Assembly (NCBI RefSeq): GCF_036549475.1 | Contig: NZ_JAZHLI010000013.1 | Span: forward strand, 29,733-93,732 | DNA: 64,000 nt | Direction: 5' to 3' | Origin: Aurantimonas sp036549475 | Lineage (GTDB): Bacteria; Pseudomonadota; Alphaproteobacteria; Rhizobiales; Rhizobiaceae | The notes under the pieces: generated by a model | Told to the model about the DNA's origin: nothing | Seen by the model: only the letters and a program-made list of their open reading frames with translations | Database searches by the model: none | Position numbers and translations under genes: made by a program | In this document: piece after piece, positions 33,945-42,727 of the stretch | How the letters are laid out: each line of letters starts with the position of its first letter | Position numbering within the stretch: the first letter of the stretch is position 1

Positions 33945-34378
33945 CGGGTATCACCATGCAGGCCGACGCCGAGACTCGGGCCAACAGCGCCGAAGGCGCG
34001 CGTCCGCTCTGGCCGGCGCTCGTCGCCGGATTTCGCTGCCGTTGCCCCAATTGCGGTGAGGGCAAGCTGTTTCGCAGCTATCTGCGCAGCGTCGACGATT
34101 GCTCGGTCTGCGGGCAGGAGATCCACCATCATCGCGCCGACGACCTGCCGCCGTACCTGACGATCTTCATCGTCGGGCATATCGTCGTGGCCCTGTTCAT
34201 GGGTGTCGAGGCGTCCTACGAGTTGTCGATGTGGACGCATCTGGCGATGTGGGTTCCGGTGACCCTGGTCATGTCCCTGGCCCTGCTCCAGCCGCTCAAG
34301 GGCGCGACCATCGGCCTCCAGTGGTCCCTGCGCCTCGGCGGCTTCGGCACAGAGGACGACGCGGACCGCGTCGGTTGA
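33941..34378 (+). CDS. DUF983 small membrane protein with zinc-ribbon motif
   Basis: A 145-aa protein of the DUF983 family, function unknown. The N-terminal half has two CxxC pairs (CPNC and CSVC), a likely zinc ribbon, and the second half has two membrane spans (about 72-92 and 98-117). The order rnr-DUF983-NUDIX is common in Hyphomicrobiales. Both ends overlap their neighbours by four bases, so it is translationally coupled. Confidence 0.88.
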   Translation: MTGITMQADAETRANSAEGARPLWPALVAGFRCRCPNCGEGKLFRSYLRSVDDCSVCGQEIHHHRADDLPPYLTIFIVGHIVVALFMGVEASYELSMWTHLAMWVPVTLVMSLALLQPLKGATIGLQWSLRLGGFGTEDDADRVG

Positions 34379-35133
34379 GCGACGGCGGGGATTCGCTCGC
34401 GACGCTGAACGCCGAACGCGCGCGCCTGGCCAAGCCGAGCACATTGCCGCCGGCCCGGCGCATCCGCGATGCCGGCACCCTGCTGATCGTCGACCACAGC
34501 CACGGCACCGCACGGGTCCTGATGGGCCGACGCTCGTCGGGCCATGTGTTCATGCCCGGGCGCTACGTGTTTCCCGGCGGGCGGATCGATCCGTCCGATC
34601 TGGCGCTGGCGCGCGAATTCTCGCTCAGTGAACTTGCCTTCGACCGGCTGTGCGCCGGTCCCCCTGCCCGCTTCGACCGCCGCCGGGCGACCGCGACCGC
34701 GCTGGCGGCGATCCGCGAGACCTTCGAGGAGGCCGGCGCGATGATCGGCGCGACAGGCAGCTTTTCCGGCAAGGGCGAATACTGGAACGCGTTCGGCGCG
34801 CGCGGCATCCGGCCGGCTCCCGAAATGCTGGTGCCCATCGCGAGGGCGATCACGCCGCCCGGGCCACCGCGACGCTACGACACGCGATTCTTCTGCGTAT
34901 CCGCGGACGCGATCGGCCATCAGCTGGACCTGAGCGAATTGCCGACCGACGAGCTCGAAGCGCTGGCCTGGGTCGATCTCGACGCCTTGCAGGATCTGTC
35001 GCTGGCGCCGATCACCCTGCGCATCGTCAGCGACCTCAAGGCGCGAATCGCCGACGGAACCTGGCAGGACCCGGCACATCCGATGCCGTTCTACCGCGCC
35101 ATCCGCGGTCGTTTCATTCGCGAGTCTCTCTGA
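34375..35133 (+). CDS. NUDIX hydrolase
   Basis: A 252-aa NUDIX protein. The Nudix box is recognisable as AIRETFEEAGAMIG (RExxEExG), preceded by MPGRYVFPGGRIDPSD with a long insert between the two, as in CoA- or acyl-CoA-diphosphatase-like NUDT7/NUDT19 relatives; the substrate is uncertain. The start is TTG at 34375 overlapping the DUF983 stop (TTGA). A longer open frame from 34099 is the shadow of the DUF983 gene. Confidence 0.85.
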   Translation: MSDGGDSLATLNAERARLAKPSTLPPARRIRDAGTLLIVDHSHGTARVLMGRRSSGHVFMPGRYVFPGGRIDPSDLALAREFSLSELAFDRLCAGPPARFDRRRATATALAAIRETFEEAGAMIGATGSFSGKGEYWNAFGARGIRPAPEMLVPIARAITPPGPPRRYDTRFFCVSADAIGHQLDLSELPTDELEALAWVDLDALQDLSLAPITLRIVSDLKARIADGTWQDPAHPMPFYRAIRGRFIRESL

Positions 35134-35153
35134 CGCAGCGTGGGCGGTGATCG

Positions 35154-36359
35154 TTGGACAGGCGGACCGCCGACAACATCGTGGCCGAGGCGCAAGCCGA
35201 CATCGAGACGATCGACTGGGTCGCGGCCGGCGCCGCCATCGCCTCAATCAGCGCCGTCGGCATTGCGCTGGGACTCGGGCTGCCGCTGCTCAGCGTGATC
35301 CTGGAAAGCCGCGGCGTCTCCACGACGATGATCGGCATCGGCGCCAATACCGCCGTCGCAGGCGTTGCCTCGCTTCTGGCCGCGCCGCTCATCACGCCCA
35401 TCGCACGGGTGTTGGGCGTGCGGCTGTCGATGCTGATCGCCATCGTCCTGTCCGGCGTCTCGGCCCTCGGCTTCTACTACTTCACGCCGTTCTGGACGTG
35501 GTTCCCGCTGCGGCTGGTCTTCCACTTCTCCATCACCGCGCTGTTCGTTCTCTCCGAATTCTGGATCAATGCCGCCGCGCCGCCCGGACGGCGGGGGTTC
35601 ATCCTCGGCATCTATGCGACTGTCCTGTCGCTCGGCTTCGCCCTCGGCCCGTACATCTTCTCGGTCGTCGGCTCGCAGGGCATCCTGCCCTTCGCCATCG
35701 GCTCCGGCGTCATCTTCGCCTCGGCGGTCCCGCTCCTGTTCGCCTGGAACCGGCAACCGGCTCTGGGCGAGCGACGGCGCGGCGCGTTCTGGCGCCACAT
35801 CTTCTCCGTCCCGACCGCAACCGGCGCGGTCCTGATCTTCGGCGCGGTCGAGGCCGGAGGGTTCGCCCTCTTCCCGATCTATGGCGAACGTCTCGGCTAC
35901 ACCGAGGCCGCCGCGGCGCAGTTGCTGATCGCCATCGGGCTCGGCAACGTCCTGATGCAGATTCCCATCGGGCTGATCTCCGACCGCGTCCGCGACCGGC
36001 GCTCGCTGCTCACCCTGTTCGCCTTCGTCGGGCTGGTCGGCACGCTGTGCCTGCCGCTGCTGGGCAACGACTGGTGGCTGATGGCCGGTGTCCTGTTCCT
36101 GTGGGGCGGCGTCGTTGCGGGCCTCTACACGGTCGGCCTCGCTCATCTGGGCTCGCGACTCGGCGGCGGCGATCTCGCCGCCGCCAACGCTGCCTTCATC
36201 TTCTGCTATTCGGCCGGCATGCTGGTCGGCCCGCAGGTGATCGGCTCCTCCATGGATATCTTCGGCTACAACGGTTTCGCCTGGGCCCTGGCGCTGTTCT
36301 TCGGCCTGTATCTGGTCCTGACCGTCGCCCGCATGGCGTGGGCGCGCGGCCGGTCTTGA
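35154..36359 (+). CDS. Major facilitator superfamily transporter
   Basis: A 401-aa polytopic inner-membrane protein with about 12 predicted spans, the two six-span halves separated near residues 195-220 by the polar segment WNRQPALGERRRGAF. The loop between spans 8 and 9 carries ISDRVRDRRSLL, the second copy of the MFS GxxxDRxGRR motif. It resembles the YcaD-like permease group; substrate unknown. The start is TTG at 35154 by position; no ATG is near. Its end overlaps the candidate rpmG promoter. Confidence 0.85.
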   Translation: MDRRTADNIVAEAQADIETIDWVAAGAAIASISAVGIALGLGLPLLSVILESRGVSTTMIGIGANTAVAGVASLLAAPLITPIARVLGVRLSMLIAIVLSGVSALGFYYFTPFWTWFPLRLVFHFSITALFVLSEFWINAAAPPGRRGFILGIYATVLSLGFALGPYIFSVVGSQGILPFAIGSGVIFASAVPLLFAWNRQPALGERRRGAFWRHIFSVPTATGAVLIFGAVEAGGFALFPIYGERLGYTEAAAAQLLIAIGLGNVLMQIPIGLISDRVRDRRSLLTLFAFVGLVGTLCLPLLGNDWWLMAGVLFLWGGVVAGLYTVGLAHLGSRLGGGDLAAANAAFIFCYSAGMLVGPQVIGSSMDIFGYNGFAWALALFFGLYLVLTVARMAWARGRS

Positions 36360-36383
36360 CTTGGCCGCCGGCATGGCTATGGT
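36356..36383 (+). promoter_or_regulatory. Candidate rpmG promoter
   Basis: TTGACT (36356-36361), 16 bases, TATGGT (36378-36383). It overlaps the stop codon of the MFS gene and would give a leader of about 160 nt before rpmG. Confidence 0.5.
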
Positions 36384-36551
36384 CCGGCTCGAATTCGCCG
36401 ACGCCCTGCGCCGGCGCATCGTCGCGTGCTACCGCTGCAGCGGATTTTCGCGAATCGCACAATTTGGGTTTCCGCCGTCATCTGGACGAACGGCACCGGC
36501 ACAGGGCCGGTCGGTTCGAGGAGCGGCACGCATCAGCGAACGGATAGGGCC

Positions 36552-36719
36552 ATGGCCAAGGCAACCACGATCAAGATCAAGCTCCTCTCGACAGCCGACA
36601 CCGGCTTCTTCTACGTGGCGCGCAAGAACAGCCGCACGATGACGGAGAAGATGGTCAAGACCAAGTACGACCCGGTCGCGCGCAAGCACGTCGAGTTCCG
36701 CGAAGCCAAGATCAAGTAA
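36552..36719 (+). CDS. rpmG: 50S ribosomal protein L33
   Basis: A 55-aa basic ribosomal protein. Conserved: KIKLLSTADTGFFYVARKNSR and KYDPVARKHVEFREAKIK. It is the zinc-free (C-) type, lacking the CxxC pairs. It has its own predicted promoter and a strong terminator, so it is probably monocistronic. Confidence 0.96.
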   Translation: MAKATTIKIKLLSTADTGFFYVARKNSRTMTEKMVKTKYDPVARKHVEFREAKIK

Positions 36720-36755
36720 GCTCCGGCAGGCCTTCACCTGCCAGGGTCGAGTTCG

Positions 36756-36785
36756 GCGCCGCTCCGGCAACGGGGCGGCGCTTTT
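36756..36785 (+). terminator. Rho-independent terminator of rpmG
   Basis: An 11-bp G+C-rich stem (36756-36766 with 36771-36781, one G-T pair) capped by a GCAA tetraloop and followed by TTTT (36782-36785). Confidence 0.85.
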
Positions 36786-36855
36786 CGTCGTCCGGGCTTA
36801 TTCCGCTGCACCGGGCACCGGCGCACGCGGGGTCGCGCCGATCGGGACTGTCAAA

Positions 36856-36884
36856 TTGCCGTAACAGACGCTGCAATCTAGTGT
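36856..36884 (+). promoter_or_regulatory. Candidate promoter of the unassigned hydrolase-like gene
   Basis: TTGCCG (36856-36861), 17 bases, TAGTGT (36879-36884), directly after the rpmG terminator. The -10 element is only moderate. Confidence 0.4.
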
Positions 36885-36916
36885 AAATCCGAGTCAGTCG
36901 TGCTCGGAGCCTGAAT

Positions 36917-37927
36917 ATGGCGAAGCATCTGATCCTGGTTCATGGCCGATCGGTGAAGCCGGCTGGCAGCTTGATGGCGCAGATCGCGCGGAGGGCGCTC
37001 CTGGACGGGCTGCGGCGTGCCCGCGCCGATGCGGCGGTGGCCGACATCGAGTCTGGTCGCATCGAGGTGCACTTCGTCTATTACGGCGACATCAACAACG
37101 AGATCGCCGCCGCAGCGGACACCGCCAAGCGCGCCATCCTGACCGCCTCGAACGATCCCGAGTACACGTTCCGCCCCGCCCTGCCCTTCGATCTCATCGA
37201 GGCGGGCTATGCCTTCACCTCGGCCTTGCGGCGCTTCGACAAGCCCGCCTATCGCAAGGTGCTGGCGGAGGCGGAGGACTGGCGCCTGCTCGACGAGGCC
37301 GCCGACATCGCCAGCCTGTTCGGCCAGCTCTTCACCTTCGGCTTTCTCAACGACCGGCTGATCGCCAGCAGCCTGCCGGACCTGTCGGCGTATCTCACCT
37401 CGCAGATCATCTCGTCGTCGATTCGCGGCCGGCTGCAGTCCGTGCTCCTGCCCCGCATCGACGCCCGCGACGACATGTGTCTTCTGACCCACAGCATGGG
37501 CTGCATCGTCGCCTGGGACGTTCTGTGGAAGCTCTCCTACATGAGCGAATATGCGGCTGTAAGGGAGCGCGGCGGCCGCATCGCCCGCTGGGTCACCTTC
37601 GGCTGCCCGCTCGGCGAGCCGGGTGTTCGGCGCAACCTGGCGGGCGGCTGGGCGCGCTCGAACGAGGAGTTTCCGCGGCAGGTCGTGGAGTGGCGCAACA
37701 TCCACGCAGAGGACGACTACATCGCCCATATCGAGCGGATGCGCTCGGCCTTCTCGACAATGCTGCGGGCCGGCTTCGTCCAGGAAATCAGCGACCGCAA
37801 GATCTACAATTGCTGGCACTATGCGGATGCGGCGTCGGGCGCCATCGTCTCGAACCCGCACGATCTCTACGGCTATCTGATGCACCCGACGCTGGGCACG
37901 GCCGTCGCGGAATGGGCGGCGCACTGA
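36917..37927 (+). CDS. Uncharacterised alpha/beta-hydrolase-like protein
   Basis: A 336-aa soluble protein of unknown function. It starts MAKHLILVHGRSVKP, where HG could supply an oxyanion hole. It carries a nucleophile-elbow-like LTHSMGCIVAWDVLWKLS (T-H-S-M-G, with Ser as the putative nucleophile), followed by WVTFGCPLG, common in lipase-like hydrolases. A candidate Asp and His occur in HAEDDYIAH and NCWHYAD, but the triad cannot be fixed by eye. No signal peptide. It is probably monocistronic: a terminator lies before it and pccB is convergent after it. Not part of the conserved neighbourhood as I know it. Confidence 0.75.
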   Translation: MAKHLILVHGRSVKPAGSLMAQIARRALLDGLRRARADAAVADIESGRIEVHFVYYGDINNEIAAAADTAKRAILTASNDPEYTFRPALPFDLIEAGYAFTSALRRFDKPAYRKVLAEAEDWRLLDEAADIASLFGQLFTFGFLNDRLIASSLPDLSAYLTSQIISSSIRGRLQSVLLPRIDARDDMCLLTHSMGCIVAWDVLWKLSYMSEYAAVRERGGRIARWVTFGCPLGEPGVRRNLAGGWARSNEEFPRQVVEWRNIHAEDDYIAHIERMRSAFSTMLRAGFVQEISDRKIYNCWHYADAASGAIVSNPHDLYGYLMHPTLGTAVAEWAAH

Positions 37928-37979
37928 CGTTCGTCCGCGGGCATCGGCGGCAACCGCTGAGCTTCCCGCGCCGATCCCG

Positions 37980-39515
37980 TCACAGCGGAATGTTGTCGTG
38001 CTTCTTCCAGGGGTTTTCGAGATCCTTGTTGCGCAGCATCGCCAGCGCCCGCGAGACCCGGCGGCGGGTCGAGTGCGGCATGATCACCTCGTCGATATAG
38101 CCCCGCTCGGCGGCGACGAAGGGCGACAGGAAGCGTTCCTCATACTCCCGGGTATGAGCTGCCAGCTTCTCCGGGTCGCCGGCGTCCTTGCGGTGGATGA
38201 TCTCCGACGCGCCCTTGGCACCCATCACCGCAATCTGCGCGGTCGGCCAGGCATAATTGATGTCGCCGCGCAGATGCTTCGACGCCATCACGTCATAGGC
38301 GCCGCCGAAGGCCTTGCGGGTGATCACCGTCACCTTGGGCACCGTCGCCTCGGCATAGGCGAAGAGCAGCTTGGCGCCGTGCTTGATCAGGCCGCCATAT
38401 TCCTGCGCCGTGCCCGGCAGGAAGCCCGGCACGTCGACGAAGGTGATGACGGGGATCGAGAAGCAGTCGCAGAAACGCACGAAGCGCGCCGCCTTGCGCG
38501 AGGCATCGGAATCGAGCACCCCGGCCAGAACCATCGGCTGGTTGGCGACGATACCGACCGTGCGGCCCTCGATGCGGCCGAAGCCGGTGACGATATTGCC
38601 GGCAAAGGCCGCCTGGATTTCGAAGAAATCGCCCTCGTCGACAGTCTTCCGGATCAGTTCCTTGATGTCGTAGGGCTTGTTGGCGTTGTCGGGGACCAGC
38701 GTGTCCAGCGACATGTCCTCGGCCGTCACCGACTGACTGTAGTCGAGCTCCGGCACCGGCGAGGTGTTGGAGGCCGGCAGGAAGTCGATCAGCCGGCGCA
38801 TCTGCAGCAGCGCGTCGACGTCGTTGTCGTAGGCGCCGTCGGCGATCGACGACTTCACCGTATGCACCGAGGCGCCGCCCAGCTCCTCGGCGGTTACCGT
38901 CTCGTTGGTGACGGTCTTCACCACGTCCGGGCCGGTGACGAACATGTAGGACGTGTCGCGGACCATGAAGATGAAGTCGGTCATCGCCGGCGAATAGACG
39001 TCGCCGCCCGCGCAGGGTCCCATGATCACCGAGATCTGGGGGATCACGCCGGAGGCGAGGACATTGCGCTGGAAGATCTCCGCATAGCCGCCCAGCGCGG
39101 CCACGCCTTCCTGGATGCGCGCGCCGCCGGCGTCGTAGAAGCCGATGATCGGCGCGCGGTTGCGCAGCGCCAGATCCTGGACCTTCTGGACCTTTTCGGC
39201 ATGAGCTTCGGAGAGCGAGCCGCCCAGCACAGTGAAATCCTTGGCAAAGACGAAGACGGTCCGGCCGTTGACCGTGCCCCAGCCGGTGACGACGCCATCA
39301 CCGGGATAATGCTGCTGGTCCATGCCGAAATCGGTCGCCCGATGCTGGACGAACATGTCGAACTCCTCGAAGGAGTCCGCGTCGAGAAACACCGTCAGAC
39401 GCTCGCGGGCGGTCAGCTTGCCCTTGGCGTGCTGCGCCTCAATCCGCTTCCTGCCACCGCCATCGCGAGCCTTTTCGCGCCGCGACTCGAGTTCCGACAG
39501 CATGTCGCGCATCAT
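37980..39515 (-). CDS. pccB: Propionyl-CoA carboxylase beta subunit (carboxyltransferase)
   Basis: Transfers CO2 from biotin to propionyl-CoA, giving methylmalonyl-CoA. 511 aa with two crotonase-like carboxyltransferase domains. Seen: RIEAQHAKGKLTARERL, the first oxyanion Gly-Ala stretch in YDAGGARIQEGV, MGPCAGGDVYSPAMTDF, the second in KAFGGAYDVM, and the C-terminal ENPWKKHDNIPL typical of PccB. Start is the ATG at 39513-39515 behind GAGG; GTG at 39527 extends the frame. The biotin-carrying alpha subunit pccA is not adjacent. It may share a transcript with the ATP12 gene 120 bp upstream. Confidence 0.94.
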   Translation of the reverse strand: MMRDMLSELESRREKARDGGGRKRIEAQHAKGKLTARERLTVFLDADSFEEFDMFVQHRATDFGMDQQHYPGDGVVTGWGTVNGRTVFVFAKDFTVLGGSLSEAHAEKVQKVQDLALRNRAPIIGFYDAGGARIQEGVAALGGYAEIFQRNVLASGVIPQISVIMGPCAGGDVYSPAMTDFIFMVRDTSYMFVTGPDVVKTVTNETVTAEELGGASVHTVKSSIADGAYDNDVDALLQMRRLIDFLPASNTSPVPELDYSQSVTAEDMSLDTLVPDNANKPYDIKELIRKTVDEGDFFEIQAAFAGNIVTGFGRIEGRTVGIVANQPMVLAGVLDSDASRKAARFVRFCDCFSIPVITFVDVPGFLPGTAQEYGGLIKHGAKLLFAYAEATVPKVTVITRKAFGGAYDVMASKHLRGDINYAWPTAQIAVMGAKGASEIIHRKDAGDPEKLAAHTREYEERFLSPFVAAERGYIDEVIMPHSTRRRVSRALAMLRNKDLENPWKKHDNIPL

Positions 39516-39635
39516 CCGTTTCCTCACCTGTTTCGTCTCTTGGCGACCTCGCCGGGCCGCGTCACCGGCTTACCATAGCAACGCCGCCGCGACAGCATCG
39601 CGCCGTCATCCGTCCTGTCGGGCGCATGGCGCCAT

Positions 39636-40379
39636 TCAAGGCCGAGCGTCGGCTGGCTCGTCGTCCGTCAGCAGCACGGATGCCACCTGCATCTCCTGCC
39701 AGCGCATCTCGCGGCGGGCGCTCGCCTCGTCGTCGGCGCCCCATTGATCGATGTTCCAGTCCTCGTCGACATGGGCCCGCATCCAGGCATCGGCGGCCGA
39801 CAGATGTCGTTCGGCGACCGCCAGGGCGAGCAGCGCCGAGCCGGTGAGCGTCGTCACCTGGTGGAGGGCGGCCACCCGGAAGGGATCGTCGATCGACGCA
39901 AGCCGCTCGCGGAAGGCGGCGATCCCAGCCGGCGGTTGGCCGACATGCATGACGCCCTCGGTCAAAAGGTAGCGCCCACCGAACGTCTCCCGCGCCCAGT
40001 CGAGCACCGGATCCCACATCTCGCGCTGGCGTACCACCAGCCGGTGCGGGGAGCCGGCGCGATAGAACAGAAGATCGGTCTCGATATAGCGGGCCAGATC
40101 GTCGCGCACCGGGTTCGGATCGTCGGCGATGGCCTCGATCACCGTGTTGACCAGCCGGGTCATCGGCATGGTAGCCGGATCGATGCGCTCGCGCTGGGCG
40201 TCCCATTCGGCCGCCACGATTTCGGCCGCGCGACGCATCGGTACCGCGAGCGGGCGGCGCCCCGGCGTCTTCACCGGCCTGCCGTCGAGCAGGATCGCGT
40301 AGCCGGTATCCGACGGCGCCAGCGTCACGTCCGTGTAGAAGCGCTTCGGCAGGTCCGCCTGCGCCTTGCCTTGGGTCAT
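39636..40379 (-). CDS. ATP12 family F1-ATPase assembly chaperone
   Basis: A 247-aa homologue of mitochondrial Atp12, which binds the F1 alpha subunit during ATP synthase assembly. Conserved: KRFYTDVTLAP, YAILLDGRPVKTPGRRPL, AAEWDAQRERIDPATMPMTRL, DLLFYRA, WDPVLDWARETFG, and a C-terminal EDWNIDQWGADDEA. Found mainly in alphaproteobacteria and mitochondria. Part of the rluC-HAD-ATP12 cluster usual in Hyphomicrobiales. Confidence 0.94.
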   Translation of the reverse strand: MTQGKAQADLPKRFYTDVTLAPSDTGYAILLDGRPVKTPGRRPLAVPMRRAAEIVAAEWDAQRERIDPATMPMTRLVNTVIEAIADDPNPVRDDLARYIETDLLFYRAGSPHRLVVRQREMWDPVLDWARETFGGRYLLTEGVMHVGQPPAGIAAFRERLASIDDPFRVAALHQVTTLTGSALLALAVAERHLSAADAWMRAHVDEDWNIDQWGADDEASARREMRWQEMQVASVLLTDDEPADARP

Positions 40380-40475
40380 CGGGGCTCTCCCACCTTGCGC
40401 ACCGGATGCGGGGCTATCGGCCCGCCCGATGCACGGCTTGCCTCGTTGCCGGCGGTTCTTCGCGCCGGCAAATCG

Positions 40476-41183
40476 TCAATTCGTCGGCGCCGCGTGCGGC
40501 AGCATCGCATGCGGGACCGGCATCTCCAGCCAGCGGTCGACCGCGACCACCAGATCGGCCACGGTGTCGGCGACGCCAAAGGCACCGGAGGCGACGAGTG
40601 GCGCGGCCTCGTGGGTGCCCCAGGCGACACCCAGCGCCGCAGCGCCCGCCGCCCCGGCCATCTCCACGTCGAAGACCGAATCGCCGATCACCAGTGTCTC
40701 ACGCGGGGAAATGCCGAAGACGGCGCAGCATTCCTCGACCATGGCCGGATGCGGCTTGGACGGGCAATCGTCGGCAGTGCGGATGGCGGCGAAGGCTTGG
40801 GTCAGGCCGTGCGCCTCGCAGATCGCCGCAACGCCTCGTCGCGACTTGCCGGTCACAAGGCCGAGCAGCACGTCGTCGCGCGCCGCCAGATCCTCGACCA
40901 GCGCCTTCATGCCGGGAAACAGGTGCTCGCGAAACGCCGGGTCCCGGCGCGCCGCGCGAAAGGCCTGACGGTATCCATCGACGATGGCGGCAACCAGATG
41001 CGGCTCGGCGACGGGACGCAGACGCCTGATCGCCTCGTCCAGGGACAGCCCGATGATGCTGCGCGTCGCCACATCATCGGGCGCCGGCAGGCCCTGGGCC
41101 TCGAAGGCCTGGCGCATCGTCGCGCAGATCACTCCACAGGAATCGGCGATCGTGCCGTCGCAGTCGAACAAAACGGCTTTCAT
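40476..41183 (-). CDS. HAD superfamily hydrolase (phosphoglycolate phosphatase-like)
   Basis: A 235-aa HAD phosphatase. Motif I FDCDGTIAD carries the Asp nucleophile, motif II is VTGKS, motif III the Lys in SKPHPAM, and motif IV GDSVFDVEMA. A helical cap lies between motifs I and II. The pattern fits Gph/PGP-type enzymes acting on small phosphate esters; the exact substrate is not visible. Its ATG shares one base with the rluC stop (TGATG). Confidence 0.9.
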   Translation of the reverse strand: MKAVLFDCDGTIADSCGVICATMRQAFEAQGLPAPDDVATRSIIGLSLDEAIRRLRPVAEPHLVAAIVDGYRQAFRAARRDPAFREHLFPGMKALVEDLAARDDVLLGLVTGKSRRGVAAICEAHGLTQAFAAIRTADDCPSKPHPAMVEECCAVFGISPRETLVIGDSVFDVEMAGAAGAAALGVAWGTHEAAPLVASGAFGVADTVADLVVAVDRWLEMPVPHAMLPHAAPTN

Positions 41184-42169
41184 CAGTCGTTCGTCGCCGT
41201 TTCGTCGAAACCGAAGAGGTTGAAGGTCTGGATCATGTGCGGCGGCAGCGGCGCAATCTGGTCGATGACGCCGCCGTCCGGATGCGGGATGACGATGCGC
41301 CGTGCATGCAGGTGGAGCCGTTTCTGGACGCCGCCCGGAAACTCCCAGTTGGTGTCGTGCTCGAAATATTTCGGATCGCCCAGAATCGGATGGCCGATAT
41401 GCAGCGCATGGACGCGCAGCTGGTGGGTGCGGCCGGTATAGGGCTCCATCTCCACCCAGGAGAAATTCTGCGCCAGGTTCTCGATGACCCGGTAGTGGGT
41501 CAGCGCATGGTCTGCGCCGTCCTCTCCATGCTTACCGATCCGCATGCGGTCGCCGTCCGGCGTCTGCTCCTTGACCAGGAAGGTCGAGATACGGCCGTCA
41601 TGGGGAACGGGCACGCCCTTGAGGATCGCCCAGTAGGTCTTCTTGGTGTCGCGCTCGCGGAACGCCTTGGTCAGCGCGGTCGCCGCGCCGCGGGTGCGCG
41701 CGACCACGAGGACGCCCGAGGTGTCGCGGTCGAGGCGGTGGACCAGCCGCGGCTTCTCGCCCTTGCGGCTGCGCCAGGCCTCCAGCATCTTGTCGACATG
41801 CCGGTTCAGGCCGGACCCGCCCTGCACCGCCAGTCCCGCTGGCTTGTTGAAGACGTAGACCTTCTCGTCCTCGTAGATCAGCATCTGCGCCAGGACGTCG
41901 GCGTCGTGCTGGTCGCGCATGGTGTTGGCGGTCAGCGGGCCGACCTTGGGACGGCCTGCGTCGCCGCTCATCGGCGGAACCCGGATCATCTGGCCGGCCA
42001 GAACACGCGTGTCCGTCTTGGCGCGGCCGCCATCGACGCGCACCTGTCCGGACCGCAACAGCTTCTGCAGATGGCCGAAGCCCAGTCCCGGATAATGCAG
42101 CTTGAACCAACGATCGAGGCGTAGTCCCGCCTCGTCATCCTCGATCCGTCTCTGTTCGACCGACGCCAT
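41183..42169 (-). CDS. rluC: RluA family 23S rRNA pseudouridine synthase (RluC-like)
   Basis: A 328-aa pseudouridine synthase. The N-terminal S4-like RNA-binding domain (about 12-75) is LRLDRWFKLHYPGLGFGHLQKLLRSGQV in spirit. The catalytic motif HRLDRDTSGVLVVA carries the nucleophilic Asp, followed by EMEPYTGRTHQLRVHALHIGHPILGD. Presence of an S4 domain supports RluC/RluD over RluA; RluC is the usual annotation in this neighbourhood. Confidence 0.9.
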   Translation of the reverse strand: MASVEQRRIEDDEAGLRLDRWFKLHYPGLGFGHLQKLLRSGQVRVDGGRAKTDTRVLAGQMIRVPPMSGDAGRPKVGPLTANTMRDQHDADVLAQMLIYEDEKVYVFNKPAGLAVQGGSGLNRHVDKMLEAWRSRKGEKPRLVHRLDRDTSGVLVVARTRGAATALTKAFRERDTKKTYWAILKGVPVPHDGRISTFLVKEQTPDGDRMRIGKHGEDGADHALTHYRVIENLAQNFSWVEMEPYTGRTHQLRVHALHIGHPILGDPKYFEHDTNWEFPGGVQKRLHLHARRIVIPHPDGGVIDQIAPLPPHMIQTFNLFGFDETATND

Positions 42170-42207
42170 TTAACTCATGCCTTCCGCTTGAACTGCTGCA
42201 GATAGCA

Positions 42208-42585
42208 TCAGGCGAGCCATCGCGCGAGGGCGAGACCGGCAAACAGCGCACCGATTGCCGCCACTACCGAGCCGATCACGTAGATCGCCGCCAGCATGTG
42301 CGATCCGCGCTCGGCCAGAACCACCGCGTCGAGCGAAAAGGTGGAGAAGGTGGTGAAGCCGCCGAGGCACCCCGTGGCGACCAGCAGGCGGATTTCCTGC
42401 GGCGCGTCGAACCGCCGTCCCGCAAGCTCGATGAAGAGCCCCATCAGGAACGAACCGAGGACGTTCACGACGACCGTGCCCCACGGAAAGCCGGCGCCGA
42501 AGAGGCGCAGGGCGGCCATGCCGGAAAGATGCCTGAGCGTGGCGCCGACGGCGCCGCCGGCGGCGACGATGAGAAGATGCGACAT
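42208..42585 (-). CDS. crcB: Fluoride ion channel CrcB/Fluc
   Basis: A 125-aa four-span membrane protein that exports fluoride as a dual-topology dimer. Family motifs: GGAVGATLRH, GTVVVNVLGSFLMG (signature Asn), and GCLGGFTTFSTFSLD (the Phe-box and the central sodium-binding region). I did not find a fluoride riboswitch upstream. The rluC gene follows after 38 bp on the same strand. Confidence 0.94.
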   Translation of the reverse strand: MSHLLIVAAGGAVGATLRHLSGMAALRLFGAGFPWGTVVVNVLGSFLMGLFIELAGRRFDAPQEIRLLVATGCLGGFTTFSTFSLDAVVLAERGSHMLAAIYVIGSVVAAIGALFAGLALARWLA

Positions 42586-42664
42586 GCGCGGGTTCTAGCC
42601 GATGGCGGGGCCGTGCGTAAGACTGGTGTCGATGTCGAGGCGGAGCGCCAGAATAGTGCTCAAA

Positions 42665-42699
42665 TGAAAACGGCGGGGCCAGTGGCTGGCCCCGCCGTT
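42665..42699 (-). terminator. Rho-independent terminator of the BCCT gene
   Basis: A perfect 13-bp inverted repeat (42669-42681 and 42687-42699) with a 5-base loop, followed on the minus strand by TTTTCATTT. It lies about 28 bp after the BCCT stop codon, separating it from crcB. Confidence 0.88.
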
Positions 42700-42727
42700 G
42701 TGCCGCCGTCCCTGGGAGAAAGGAGAG

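Noticed and set aside
42586..42664. Fluoride (crcB motif) riboswitch upstream of crcB
   Set aside because: The short gap lacks the conserved pseudoknot segments I would expect, and no convincing P1/P2 stems were found.
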